Assembly (NCBI GenBank): GCA_002441865.1
Contig: DJNY01000055.1
Location: forward strand, 10,045-15,848
Direction: 5' to 3'
Length of the DNA: 5,804 bases
From: Lachnospiraceae bacterium UBA6452
Lineage (GTDB): Bacteria; Bacillota; Clostridia; Lachnospirales; Lachnospiraceae
The notes below the pieces were generated by a model that had not been told where the DNA came from, ran no database searches, and saw only the letters and a list, made by a program, of their open reading frames with translations. Positions 1-5,804 of this stretch are shown here, piece by piece (within the stretch, counting starts at the first letter, position 1; every line of letters starts with the position of its first letter). Both the position numbers and the translations under genes were made by a program.

Positions 1-2800
1 CTTTGCGAGTATTCCGGTCGTTCATCTTCCAGCTGACCCTGATCTCCCCGTAAATGCTGTGATAGCTGCCTGCTGCCTGTGTCAGTGCGATCGTTTCATC
101 CGGCAGAACCGGTGCGATCGTGATCGGCTGTTCCTTTGTCTGATCCACCCGGATACCCAGCAGGGATTCATATACCCATTGCAGCGCGCAGCCGTTGTTA
201 TAGTGGTCAAATGAATTCATCTCATCCCCGGAAAAACCGTTTTCTTCGGTGTAAGAATCCGGCCGTTCCCAGATCGTTGTCGCCCCCTGCTCCACACTGC
301 ACAGCCAGGAAGGATTTTCCTCCGATAAAAGCAATCTGTAAGCAGCCTGCTCCGCCCCCGTATCTGTCAGCGTCTGCAGGATCAGTCCCGTTCCGACAAA
401 GCCTGTCATCAGCCGGTAGTCATTTTCTTCTACCGAGGAGAGAAGCAGCCGTCCGGCCTTCTCCCGGTTCTTTTCCATCAGGAGATCATATTGCAGCAGC
501 ATACAGAGCTCCGTCTGGGAAAAACCGTTTTCCGTCATCTGCTCCAGGCGCTCCGCTATTTCATAGGTCTGATACAGATAAGTCCGGATTTTCTCATGCA
601 GTTTCCGGTACTTTCTGACATCCCCCTGCTTCTGCAGCGCCGCTGCTGTCCTCTCCATACAGAAGGCATCTGCACCGTACCAGAGCGCCGACATAAATGT
701 GGCATCTGACTTTTCCGTCCCCAGCCAGTCACCAAATGTCGCTTCTGCGCCAATCTGTCCACCTGCGAAGTTGCTTCTCTTTTCCAGATATTCCATATAT
801 GCCTGCATGGAAGGATAGGCAGCTGCAAGCAACTCCTGATCCCCGTATTTCTCATACACGCCAAGCGGTATCACAATACCTGCATCTGCCCAGCCTGCAT
901 TCCCACTTCCCGTTGTGATCGTATAAGGTACTGTATCCGGATATGCTCCGTCTTCCCTCTGTGCATCCAGAAGATCCCTGCTCCATTTTTCATAAAAAGT
1001 ATACAGATCCTGCAGGTACATCGAAGTCATGCTGTAAACCGCCAGATCACCAGTCCAGCCGATCCGTTCATCACGCTGCGGGCAGTCCGATGCGATCCAG
1101 CCGAAATTATTTCTCTGACTCCACCTGGTATTTTCATACAGTTTCTGCAGCTTCTCATTATCGCATGTAAAGCTGCCTGCCTCCGGGCTGTCAAGTCCCA
1201 CACTGATCCCCTGTATCCGGGAGAGTGTCACATCTGCCGTTGTTGTGATCGAAAGATAACGGAATCCCGTATAGAAAAATGTGGGAATATACGTTTCTCT
1301 CTGTTTTTCCTGCATTTCAATCTGTATCTGTGTCTGTGCAGATCTGTAATTCGCACGGTAAACCGTTCCCGCTGCACCGTCTTCCCCGCGTTCTGCACTT
1401 CCCGTCTCATTACACATTTCTCCAAAAGTAAGCGTAAGCTCACCTTTAGTATCACTGCAGAAAGTAACGGATGGAACCCCAGCCAGATTCTGCCCCAGAT
1501 CTACGACCAGTGTCTGCCCGCTTTTCAGGAAAATACCTTCTGACGGTTCCTGCTCCCATTCCTGTATCCGCTCCGCTTCTCCATAGGTCGTTCCATTCTC
1601 TTTTACCGTTTCATAAATCCATCCCCGCTGCATAGTCTGCGTCAGTGCATCTTTTTTTGCCACCTCGATCCCGCAGGAGCTGTAAAAGCTGCCCCTAAAG
1701 TCGTGACTGATCTCTGCCTTCTTCGCTTTTCCCTGCATTTGCAAGGATAGTTCCGCAGTGTCTGGTCTGCTGTAGTCAACTTTCTCCCCATTGAAGAAAT
1801 CCGCAGCCTGCACACGGGTATCCTTTACATACTCCCATGTTTCGTCCGTTGTCAGTATCTCTCTGCTGCCATCCTCATAAGTAAGCAGCAGCTTTCCGAT
1901 AAAAGCGGGTCTGTGATAGTCATATGTACCAAATCCGTTTCTGCCACACCACCAGCCTGTTCCGAGCATCACGGCAATTCCGTTCTCACGCTCTTCCTGC
2001 AGCAGATCACTGACATCATACATCTGGTAAAGCAGCGTCTTATTATAATCCGTCCAGCCGGGTTTCCACTCGCAGTCACCAACTCTGCTGCCATTGATAT
2101 AAACATCGTAAATTCCCAGTGCGGAAGAGAGCAGGACAGCCTTTACCGGTTTTTTCTTCACAGTAAACCGTTTACAAAAAACAGGCTGTCCATCCTCATA
2201 AACCGCTTCTGTCTCCTGCATGGTAATAAACTCCGCTCCCGCAAACGGATCCGTATTCAGACAGGCTGTTTCAAATCTGCCGCTTCCCAACAGACACCCT
2301 TTTTCCGTAAAACTTGTGACCGTATATGTGTAGACCGTCAGATCCTGCAGCGCAGCTCCCGCATAACTTACCTGCGTTGTCTGACTGCTCCTGACAATTC
2401 CGCTGTCCCACACCATTTCATCTGCTTCATCTGTCACGATGATCCGGTAAGCTGACTGCCTGTCTTCTGCCGTATGTTCTGTCCGGTCACCCTCTTCTGC
2501 CTGTTCCATCCGTCCGCCCTGCGCCTCTGTTGTCTCCTGCCTTACAGGTGCCTCCCGATATGCCAGTTCCCAGGAAAACGTGATCTCCTGTGTATCGATC
2601 CCGACCGGATCCGCTATGTAGTTTACCCGCAGATTGATAAGCTGCAGGTTATCCTCCCGTGATTCCTCTGTTTCATACTGCTGCCACAAGGTTTCCATCT
2701 TTTCCTGAAACCGCTGTTCCGCACATGCTCTGCCGAATACCAGTGCTGTTACAAGCAGGACAGCAGCTGTCTCCATTATTCTCTTTATCCTTCCGCTCAT
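1..2800 (-). CDS. Secreted GH78 alpha-L-rhamnosidase, C-terminus cut by window edge
   Basis: The frame stays open from base 2827 to base 1, so the stop lies outside the window. I prefer the ATG at 2800, giving 933 visible residues, because AGAGGAG precedes it; the in-frame ATG at 2827 has no ribosome binding site. Residues 1-27 form a signal peptide: R4/K6/R7, a hydrophobic core, then a likely ACA|EQ cleavage. An Ig-like domain follows, then the GH78 N-domain (GWTDYNK near 248-254). The (alpha/alpha)6 catalytic domain runs from about 540 to 880 and holds DCPQRDERIGWTGD at 572-585, where E578 matches the family's general acid. TTIWER contains E845, about 267 residues on, matching the general-base position. 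DHY has H866. A C-terminal beta-sandwich begins near 885; probably tens of residues are missing. GH78 enzymes release terminal alpha-L-rhamnose, by inversion, from plant glycosides and polysaccharides. The substrate here is unknown, and family assignment is firm. Confidence 0.93.
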   Translation of the reverse strand, partial: MSGRIKRIMETAAVLLVTALVFGRACAEQRFQEKMETLWQQYETEESREDNLQLINLRVNYIADPVGIDTQEITFSWELAYREAPVRQETTEAQGGRMEQAEEGDRTEHTAEDRQSAYRIIVTDEADEMVWDSGIVRSSQTTQVSYAGAALQDLTVYTYTVTSFTEKGCLLGSGRFETACLNTDPFAGAEFITMQETEAVYEDGQPVFCKRFTVKKKPVKAVLLSSALGIYDVYINGSRVGDCEWKPGWTDYNKTLLYQMYDVSDLLQEERENGIAVMLGTGWWCGRNGFGTYDYHRPAFIGKLLLTYEDGSREILTTDETWEYVKDTRVQAADFFNGEKVDYSRPDTAELSLQMQGKAKKAEISHDFRGSFYSSCGIEVAKKDALTQTMQRGWIYETVKENGTTYGEAERIQEWEQEPSEGIFLKSGQTLVVDLGQNLAGVPSVTFCSDTKGELTLTFGEMCNETGSAERGEDGAAGTVYRANYRSAQTQIQIEMQEKQRETYIPTFFYTGFRYLSITTTADVTLSRIQGISVGLDSPEAGSFTCDNEKLQKLYENTRWSQRNNFGWIASDCPQRDERIGWTGDLAVYSMTSMYLQDLYTFYEKWSRDLLDAQREDGAYPDTVPYTITTGSGNAGWADAGIVIPLGVYEKYGDQELLAAAYPSMQAYMEYLEKRSNFAGGQIGAEATFGDWLGTEKSDATFMSALWYGADAFCMERTAAALQKQGDVRKYRKLHEKIRTYLYQTYEIAERLEQMTENGFSQTELCMLLQYDLLMEKNREKAGRLLLSSVEENDYRLMTGFVGTGLILQTLTDTGAEQAAYRLLLSEENPSWLCSVEQGATTIWERPDSYTEENGFSGDEMNSFDHYNNGCALQWVYESLLGIRVDQTKEQPITIAPVLPDETIALTQAAGSYHSIYGEIRVSWKMNDRNTRK

Positions 2801-2802
2801 TG

Positions 2803-2809
2803 CTCCTCT
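2803..2809 (-). promoter_or_regulatory. Ribosome binding site deciding the rhamnosidase start
   Basis: AGAGGAG lies two bases before the ATG at 2800. Its GAGG core is four bases from that ATG, the same distance as in the neighbouring hydrolase gene. The upstream in-frame ATG at 2827 is preceded only by an A-rich stretch with no such site, so translation from 2800 is more likely. It also leaves a compact signal peptide. Confidence 0.55.
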
Positions 2810-2848
2810 GTTCCCGTTGTGTTTCATTTCTTTTCAAATATGAATTTC

Positions 2849-2893
2849 AAAAAGCTGCTATCCCAGAGAAATACTCCTCTGAAATAACAGCTT
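2849..2893 (-). terminator. Rho-independent terminator after the wall hydrolase gene
   Basis: Read on the minus strand, a 17-bp stem (arms 2877-2893 and 2852-2868, all positions paired, three of them G-U) encloses an 8-base loop. It ends in a TTTTT run at 2849-2853, part of which is in the stem base. It begins 28 bases after the hydrolase stop codon. The plus strand has no matching T-run, so it acts in one direction. The next gene begins only about 50 bases beyond it. Confidence 0.85.
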
Positions 2894-2921
2894 ATTCCTG
2901 CATTATTATTTCGTCCTGCTT

Positions 2922-4070
2922 TTACCAGAAAACATGATTGCCGATCACAACACCTGCTGCACCACTGCTGGCTGCCTTAAAGTGTGTTGCGCCGCCCACA
3001 TTAGTTGCACCGTCGATCGCTGCCTGTGCTGCTTCTATGCAGGAAGCACTTGGACCGCTTGCGATCACTGCTGCCACCTTGCCATTCGTTGCCGGCGGGA
3101 ACTGTGACGGTGCATTGATAACGCCGCTTATGGAACCCGGATAAGAACCACTTCTGACACGATTCATAACAACTGCTCCGACCGCCAGTTTTCCCTCATA
3201 GGGCTCTCTGCCTGCTTCACACTGGATCAGTGCTGCCAGTAAAGTAACATCGGATGTCTCACAGCTGACCGCACCACGATTCTCACTCAGTTTCTTTTTC
3301 TCTTCTTCTTTCTTTTCTGCTTCGATCTGCTCGTTTGTCTTTCCGGTTTCTACCGTGAAAGCTACATCCACATAATCTGCACTGACATAGCCCTGTGTAT
3401 CTTTATCTACCTGTACCGTTACCCAGCCATCTGCCTCTTCTACCGCTGTAACGGATTCTCCAAGTGCAAGTACGGTATAAATACCGGCATCTTCACTTGC
3501 TTCTTTTCTGACACGAAGTGCATCTGTTTTAACAGTTGCTTTCAGGGAACCGACTTCCTGCTGCATTGCTTCTGCTTCATCACCGAATAAAAGGAATTCA
3601 TCCTTTGTCCAGCCTGTCAGCTCACCGCTTGTCAGCTTTGTCCAGCCGTCTGCCTGCTCAAGGATCGTACCGCCGCAGTTCTTATAAAGCTTACCTGCTA
3701 CTTCCGCTTCCTCATTCGGCTCTACCCTGACATTGACCGCATCATTGACATTTGCCATTACCACATCAGAAGCTTTCTCTTCTTCAGCTGCTTCTTCTAT
3801 AACTGTGCCGGCATCTACCTCTGTCACCTCAGCCAGCTCTTCTCCATCTTTTTCCAGATAGAGTGCTGCGCCTGCCTGCAGATCTGTATTGTCTGTCTTC
3901 TGTTCCGTATCTCCATAGGCGCTGTTCATAACTGCCGTCGCACCTGCATGAAGTGTTATCTCATCCTGTAAATTGTCTGCCTGCACCGGTGTCTGTACAC
4001 CTGTCAGTACGATAGCTGCTGCCATAAGACCTGCCAGACTTTTTTTCAGAATTTCTTTTCTACTAAACAT
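2922..4070 (-). CDS. Secreted cell-wall hydrolase: two SH3 domains plus SleB/CwlJ-type catalytic domain
   Basis: Start ATG at 4070 (382 residues) is chosen because GGGAGG ends four bases before it; a longer reading from 4082 would place that site inside the gene. Residues 1-31 are a signal peptide (KKSLAG, hydrophobic core, PVQA|DN). An acidic stretch follows to about 100, then SH3-type wall-binding domains at about 103-162 and 177-237 (both with the VNVRVEP / LRVRKEA strand and a DGW turn), then a charged Lys/Glu linker near 247-262. The catalytic domain (Hydrolase_2, about 277-382) has the CEAGREPYEG motif, with E285 as probable catalytic acid, NRV, the SQFPPATNG segment and a terminal IGNHVFW. 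Family members cleave peptidoglycan glycan strands, SleB being a lytic transglycosylase of the spore cortex. This protein lacks the SleB N-terminal peptidoglycan-binding domain, and its promoter suggests growth-phase wall remodelling; that role is inferred. It is monocistronic or reached by readthrough from proC. Confidence 0.92.
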   Translation of the reverse strand: MFSRKEILKKSLAGLMAAAIVLTGVQTPVQADNLQDEITLHAGATAVMNSAYGDTEQKTDNTDLQAGAALYLEKDGEELAEVTEVDAGTVIEEAAEEEKASDVVMANVNDAVNVRVEPNEEAEVAGKLYKNCGGTILEQADGWTKLTSGELTGWTKDEFLLFGDEAEAMQQEVGSLKATVKTDALRVRKEASEDAGIYTVLALGESVTAVEEADGWVTVQVDKDTQGYVSADYVDVAFTVETGKTNEQIEAEKKEEEKKKLSENRGAVSCETSDVTLLAALIQCEAGREPYEGKLAVGAVVMNRVRSGSYPGSISGVINAPSQFPPATNGKVAAVIASGPSASCIEAAQAAIDGATNVGGATHFKAASSGAAGVVIGNHVFW

Positions 4071-4074
4071 AAAG

Positions 4075-4080
4075 CCTCCC
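4075..4080 (-). promoter_or_regulatory. Ribosome binding site deciding the wall hydrolase start
   Basis: GGGAGG is followed by CTTT and the ATG at 4070. The in-frame ATG at 4082 lies upstream of this site and is itself preceded by AT-rich sequence without a ribosome binding site. The protein therefore most likely starts MFSRKEIL rather than MGGFMFSR. Confidence 0.75.
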
Positions 4081-4112
4081 ATGTAAACGCATAGGTTTAT
4101 TTCTTAACTTTT

Positions 4113-4141
4113 TTATAAGACATCGTTACATTTCTGTTGCA
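4113..4141 (-). promoter_or_regulatory. Possible second hydrolase promoter overlapping WalR-like boxes
   Basis: A -10-like TTATAA at 4113-4118 is 17 bases from TGCAAC at 4136-4141, which would stand in for a poor -35. The TGTAAC hexamer at 4125-4130 lies between them. A weak -35 overlapped by regulator boxes is typical of activator-dependent promoters. This reading is speculative, since the leader here is AT-rich and TTATAA is common in such sequence. Confidence 0.35.
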
Positions 4142-4161
4142 TTTGTTACAAAAATGTTAAA
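4125..4161 (-). promoter_or_regulatory. Array of four TGTAAC-like hexamers resembling WalR (YycF) boxes
   Basis: Minus-strand order is TTTAAC (4156-4161), TGTAAC (4145-4150), TGCAAC (4136-4141), TGTAAC (4125-4130), with gaps of 5, 3 and 5 bases. The known WalR/YycF site in Firmicutes is TGTWAH-N5-TGTWAH. Each outer pair fits this with one substitution in one half, and the 11-base repeat matches one helical turn. WalR controls peptidoglycan hydrolase genes, and this array stands directly before such a gene. Spacing and sequence are seen; regulation is inferred. Confidence 0.5.
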
Positions 4162-4174
4162 TCTTATATGAGAG

Positions 4175-4203
4175 ACTATAACAGATTCTTCACACTTTGT
4201 CAA
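4175..4203 (-). promoter_or_regulatory. Strong sigma-A promoter for the wall hydrolase gene
   Basis: The perfect -35 TTGACA (4198-4203) is separated by exactly 17 bases from the -10 TATAGT (4175-4180), which carries an upstream TG in extended -10 position. It starts 12 bases after the proC stop codon. Transcription would begin near 4165-4169, giving a leader of about 95-100 bases that contains the WalR-like array. Confidence 0.8.
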
Positions 4204-4214
4204 ATTTTGGGCTT

Positions 4215-5009
4215 TCAGACGCCTTTTGCCTTCTCCACACATGCCTTCTGCGCCTCAATGACAGCACTGCGGAAGCCTGATTTTTCCAGCACTCTGACCG
4301 CTTCGATCGTCGTTCCGGCAGGAGAACATACCATATCCTTTAATACGCCCGGATGCATTCCTGTTTCGAGTACCATTTTGGCACTTCCGAGAACGGACTG
4401 CGCTGCAAATTCATATGCCTGTGTTCTTGGCATGCCATCCATAACGGCTGCATCTGCCATTGCTTCTATGAACATAAATACATATGCTGGTGAGCTGCCG
4501 CTAACTCCTACAACGGTATCCATCAGTTTTTCCGGAACAATATATGCTTTACCAAAACTGTTCAACAGAGAAAGTACCTGCTCCATTTCCGCATCCGTGA
4601 CATTGTCCGCCTTGCAGACACCTGTACAGCCTTCCCCGACAAGTGCCGGTGTATTTGGCATACATCTGACAAGCTTTACTTCTTTTCCGAACAGCTCTGT
4701 CAGCCATGCCATCGTTTTGCCCGGTGCGATGGAAACCACGATCGTCTCCGGCTTTACAAAGTTCTTGATGTGCCCGATCACATCAGGATACATCTGCGGT
4801 TTTACAGCCAGAAACAGGATGTCCGCCTGCCCGGCCACTTCTGCATTATCCTTGCAGCCCACAATACCAAAGGCATCTTCCGCTTTCTTTACCGATTGCT
4901 CTGTTCTGGCAGATCCGAGTATATCCTCCGGGCTTACGATCTCTTTCTTGATCATTCCGCCGATCATGGCCGTTGCCATATTTCCGAGTCCAATAAATCC
5001 TATCTTCAT
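4215..5009 (-). CDS. proC: Pyrroline-5-carboxylate reductase
   Basis: The 264-residue cytoplasmic enzyme catalyses the last step of proline synthesis, reducing 1-pyrroline-5-carboxylate to L-proline with NAD(P)H. Length is normal for the family. The N-terminal Rossmann domain opens with GLGNMATA (G7, G9, M11, A12) and includes AVKPQ at 68-72 and RCMPNTP at 115-121. The C-terminal helical dimerisation domain carries GSSPAY (171-176) and the family signature around SPAGTTIEAV (229-238), whose conserved Thr residues contact substrate in known structures. The ATG at 5009 has AAGGAAG seven bases upstream (5017-5023). The gene begins 15 bases after the methyltransferase stop, so it probably shares that gene's transcript. 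No terminator is visible after it, so some readthrough into the wall hydrolase gene is possible. Nothing is missing or odd. Confidence 0.97.
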   Translation of the reverse strand: MKIGFIGLGNMATAMIGGMIKKEIVSPEDILGSARTEQSVKKAEDAFGIVGCKDNAEVAGQADILFLAVKPQMYPDVIGHIKNFVKPETIVVSIAPGKTMAWLTELFGKEVKLVRCMPNTPALVGEGCTGVCKADNVTDAEMEQVLSLLNSFGKAYIVPEKLMDTVVGVSGSSPAYVFMFIEAMADAAVMDGMPRTQAYEFAAQSVLGSAKMVLETGMHPGVLKDMVCSPAGTTIEAVRVLEKSGFRSAVIEAQKACVEKAKGV

Positions 5010-5024
5010 ATTTATGCTTCCTTT

Positions 5025-5804
5025 CTATTTCATACCGTCTTCCCGCTGTCTCTTTGCCTCATACATTAAAATTGCCGCGGAAACAGCAGCATTTAAGGAT
5101 TCCACCTGTCCTTCCATCGGAATCCGGATCTTACATGTGGCAAGCGCCGTAATTTCATCGGAAAGTCCGTTTCCCTCGTTTCCGATCAGGAACGCTGTTT
5201 TTGCACTGTAACATTCCTGCGTGTATGTATGCTTTCCCTGCAGGTGTGCTGCACAGGTCTGTATACCGGCAGCACGCATCTGTTCCACCACTGCTTTCAG
5301 ATCCTCCACATAACAGAACGGAACCCGGTAAACAGATCCCATTGTGGAACGGATCGTCTTGGGATTAAACAGATCCGCCGTATTTCTGCTCATGATAACC
5401 GCTGTAATACCCGCGCCTTCTCCCGTCCGCAGCATCGTACCCAGATTGCCCGGATCCTGGATATCCTCCAGTACCAGAAATGTACCGTCTCTGCCAAGCA
5501 GTTCATCCAGATCATAGGCAGGCTGCCTGAGGACACATAACACCCCCTGCGGCGTCACCGTATCGCTCATTTTCGCAAATACATCATCACTCACTTCCTC
5601 ATAAGGTACGAAAAGAGTTTCCAACAGCTTACTTTGTTCTTTTTTTTGCAAAAAGGAGGTCGATACATAGACCTCCTTTAACAGCTCCTTTGGTGCTTCC
5701 TTTGCCATCCGGATCCCTTCTACCACAAAAAGCTGCTCCGTGCGGCGCGCTTTTGCTCTGGTGACCAGCTGGCAGACATGTTTGATTTTACTATTAGATG
5801 ATGA
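5025..5804 (-). CDS. SpoU/TrmH-family RNA 2'-O-ribose methyltransferase, 5' end cut
   Basis: The frame is open to the right edge, so the true start lies beyond 5804, probably only a few codons away. A GTG at 5726 could be taken as a start, but the upstream 26 residues (SNSKIKHV, LVTRAKARR, then FVVEG) are the conserved opening of the family's RNA-binding domain, so 5726 is internal. Of 259 visible residues, the N-terminal third is that substrate-binding domain. The rest is a SPOUT knotted methyltransferase domain with its three motifs: DPGNLGTMLR at 117-126 (N120, R126), FLIGNEGNGLS at 205-215, and IRIPMEGQVESLN with following helix at 226-246. Such enzymes transfer a methyl group from S-adenosylmethionine to a ribose 2'-hydroxyl of rRNA or tRNA. 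The Firmicutes YsgA/RlmP group (23S rRNA) is a plausible assignment, but the target cannot be read from the sequence. It is followed closely by proC. Confidence 0.93.
   Translation of the reverse strand, partial: SSSNSKIKHVCQLVTRAKARRTEQLFVVEGIRMAKEAPKELLKEVYVSTSFLQKKEQSKLLETLFVPYEEVSDDVFAKMSDTVTPQGVLCVLRQPAYDLDELLGRDGTFLVLEDIQDPGNLGTMLRTGEGAGITAVIMSRNTADLFNPKTIRSTMGSVYRVPFCYVEDLKAVVEQMRAAGIQTCAAHLQGKHTYTQECYSAKTAFLIGNEGNGLSDEITALATCKIRIPMEGQVESLNAAVSAAILMYEAKRQREDGMK
5647..5679 (-). repeat. Inverted repeat with T-run inside the methyltransferase gene
   Basis: On the minus strand AAAGGAGGTC (5670-5679) and its exact complement GACCTCCTTT (5652-5661) flank an 8-base loop. The T-run extends to five T residues, followed by GC and an A8 run (5640-5647). 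The shape resembles a weak intrinsic terminator, and one arm is a near-perfect ribosome binding sequence. It codes for normal protein (KEVYVSTSFLQKKE), so it may be coincidental. Confidence 0.6.

Noticed and set aside
2801..2850. Own sigma-A promoter for the rhamnosidase (TTGAAA or CATATT elements)
   Set aside because: No pair of elements has both acceptable sequence and 16-18 base spacing; not enough to annotate.
136..2937. Several plus-strand and minus-strand frames of 60-180 codons across the left half
   Set aside because: All overlap the continuous GH78 frame, which carries the family's catalytic motifs; their translations are low-complexity and Ser/Pro/His-rich.
4081..4095. Possible CcpA (cre) operator, ATGTAAACGCATAGG on the plus strand
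   Set aside because: The left half matches the cre consensus but the right half does not (two mismatches at fixed positions), and there is no palindrome.
4168..5211. Long plus-strand reading frame of 347 codons opposite proC and the methyltransferase gene
   Set aside because: It is antisense to two clear genes with intact family motifs, has no ribosome binding site, and its protein has no recognisable pattern. It is a shadow of codon bias.
5025..5726. Methyltransferase starting at GTG 5726
   Set aside because: The frame continues upstream to the window edge and encodes the conserved opening of the SpoU substrate-binding domain, so 5726 is an internal valine codon.
1..5804. A single undescribed multi-gene system linking all four genes
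   Set aside because: Two genes are housekeeping, the other two are separated by a promoter region and a terminator, and no phage, toxin, defence or mobile-element signature is present.

Overview
The window looks like chromosomal DNA of a Gram-positive Clostridia, most likely a gut Lachnospiraceae-type bacterium. This is inferred from AGGAGG-type ribosome binding sites, roughly balanced base composition, an SH3-SleB wall hydrolase, a Firmicutes-style SpoU methyltransferase and a secreted glycosidase. All four genes lie on the minus strand, so transcription runs from right to left. No RNA gene, mobile element, CRISPR array or rearrangement is visible, and no stretch over 300 bases lacks a gene.

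From the right edge leftward, the first gene is a SpoU/TrmH-family 2'-O-ribose RNA methyltransferase. It is open at its 5' end because its first few codons lie beyond base 5804. Its stop is followed after 15 bases by proC, pyrroline-5-carboxylate reductase of proline synthesis; the proC ribosome binding site abuts the methyltransferase stop codon, so the two are probably co-transcribed. A regulatory region of about 145 bases follows. It holds a near-perfect sigma-A promoter and an array of four TGTAAC-like hexamers resembling WalR (YycF) boxes. It drives a secreted cell-wall hydrolase with two SH3 domains and a C-terminal SleB/CwlJ catalytic domain, which ends at a strong intrinsic terminator. 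The left half of the window is one long open frame, cut by base 1. It encodes an exported family 78 glycoside hydrolase (alpha-L-rhamnosidase), 933 visible residues from the preferred start, with only the last part of its C-terminal domain missing. This frame is easy to overlook because it has no stop inside the window.

Functionally this is a housekeeping pair (RNA modification and proline synthesis), then a wall-remodelling enzyme probably under cell-envelope control, then an accessory carbohydrate-degrading enzyme. Nothing ties them into one dedicated new system. The points most worth a second look are the WalR-like array at the hydrolase gene, the terminator placed directly in front of the rhamnosidase with little room for a promoter, the divergent active-site surroundings and export signal of the rhamnosidase, and a hairpin carrying a strong ribosome-binding sequence inside the methyltransferase gene.
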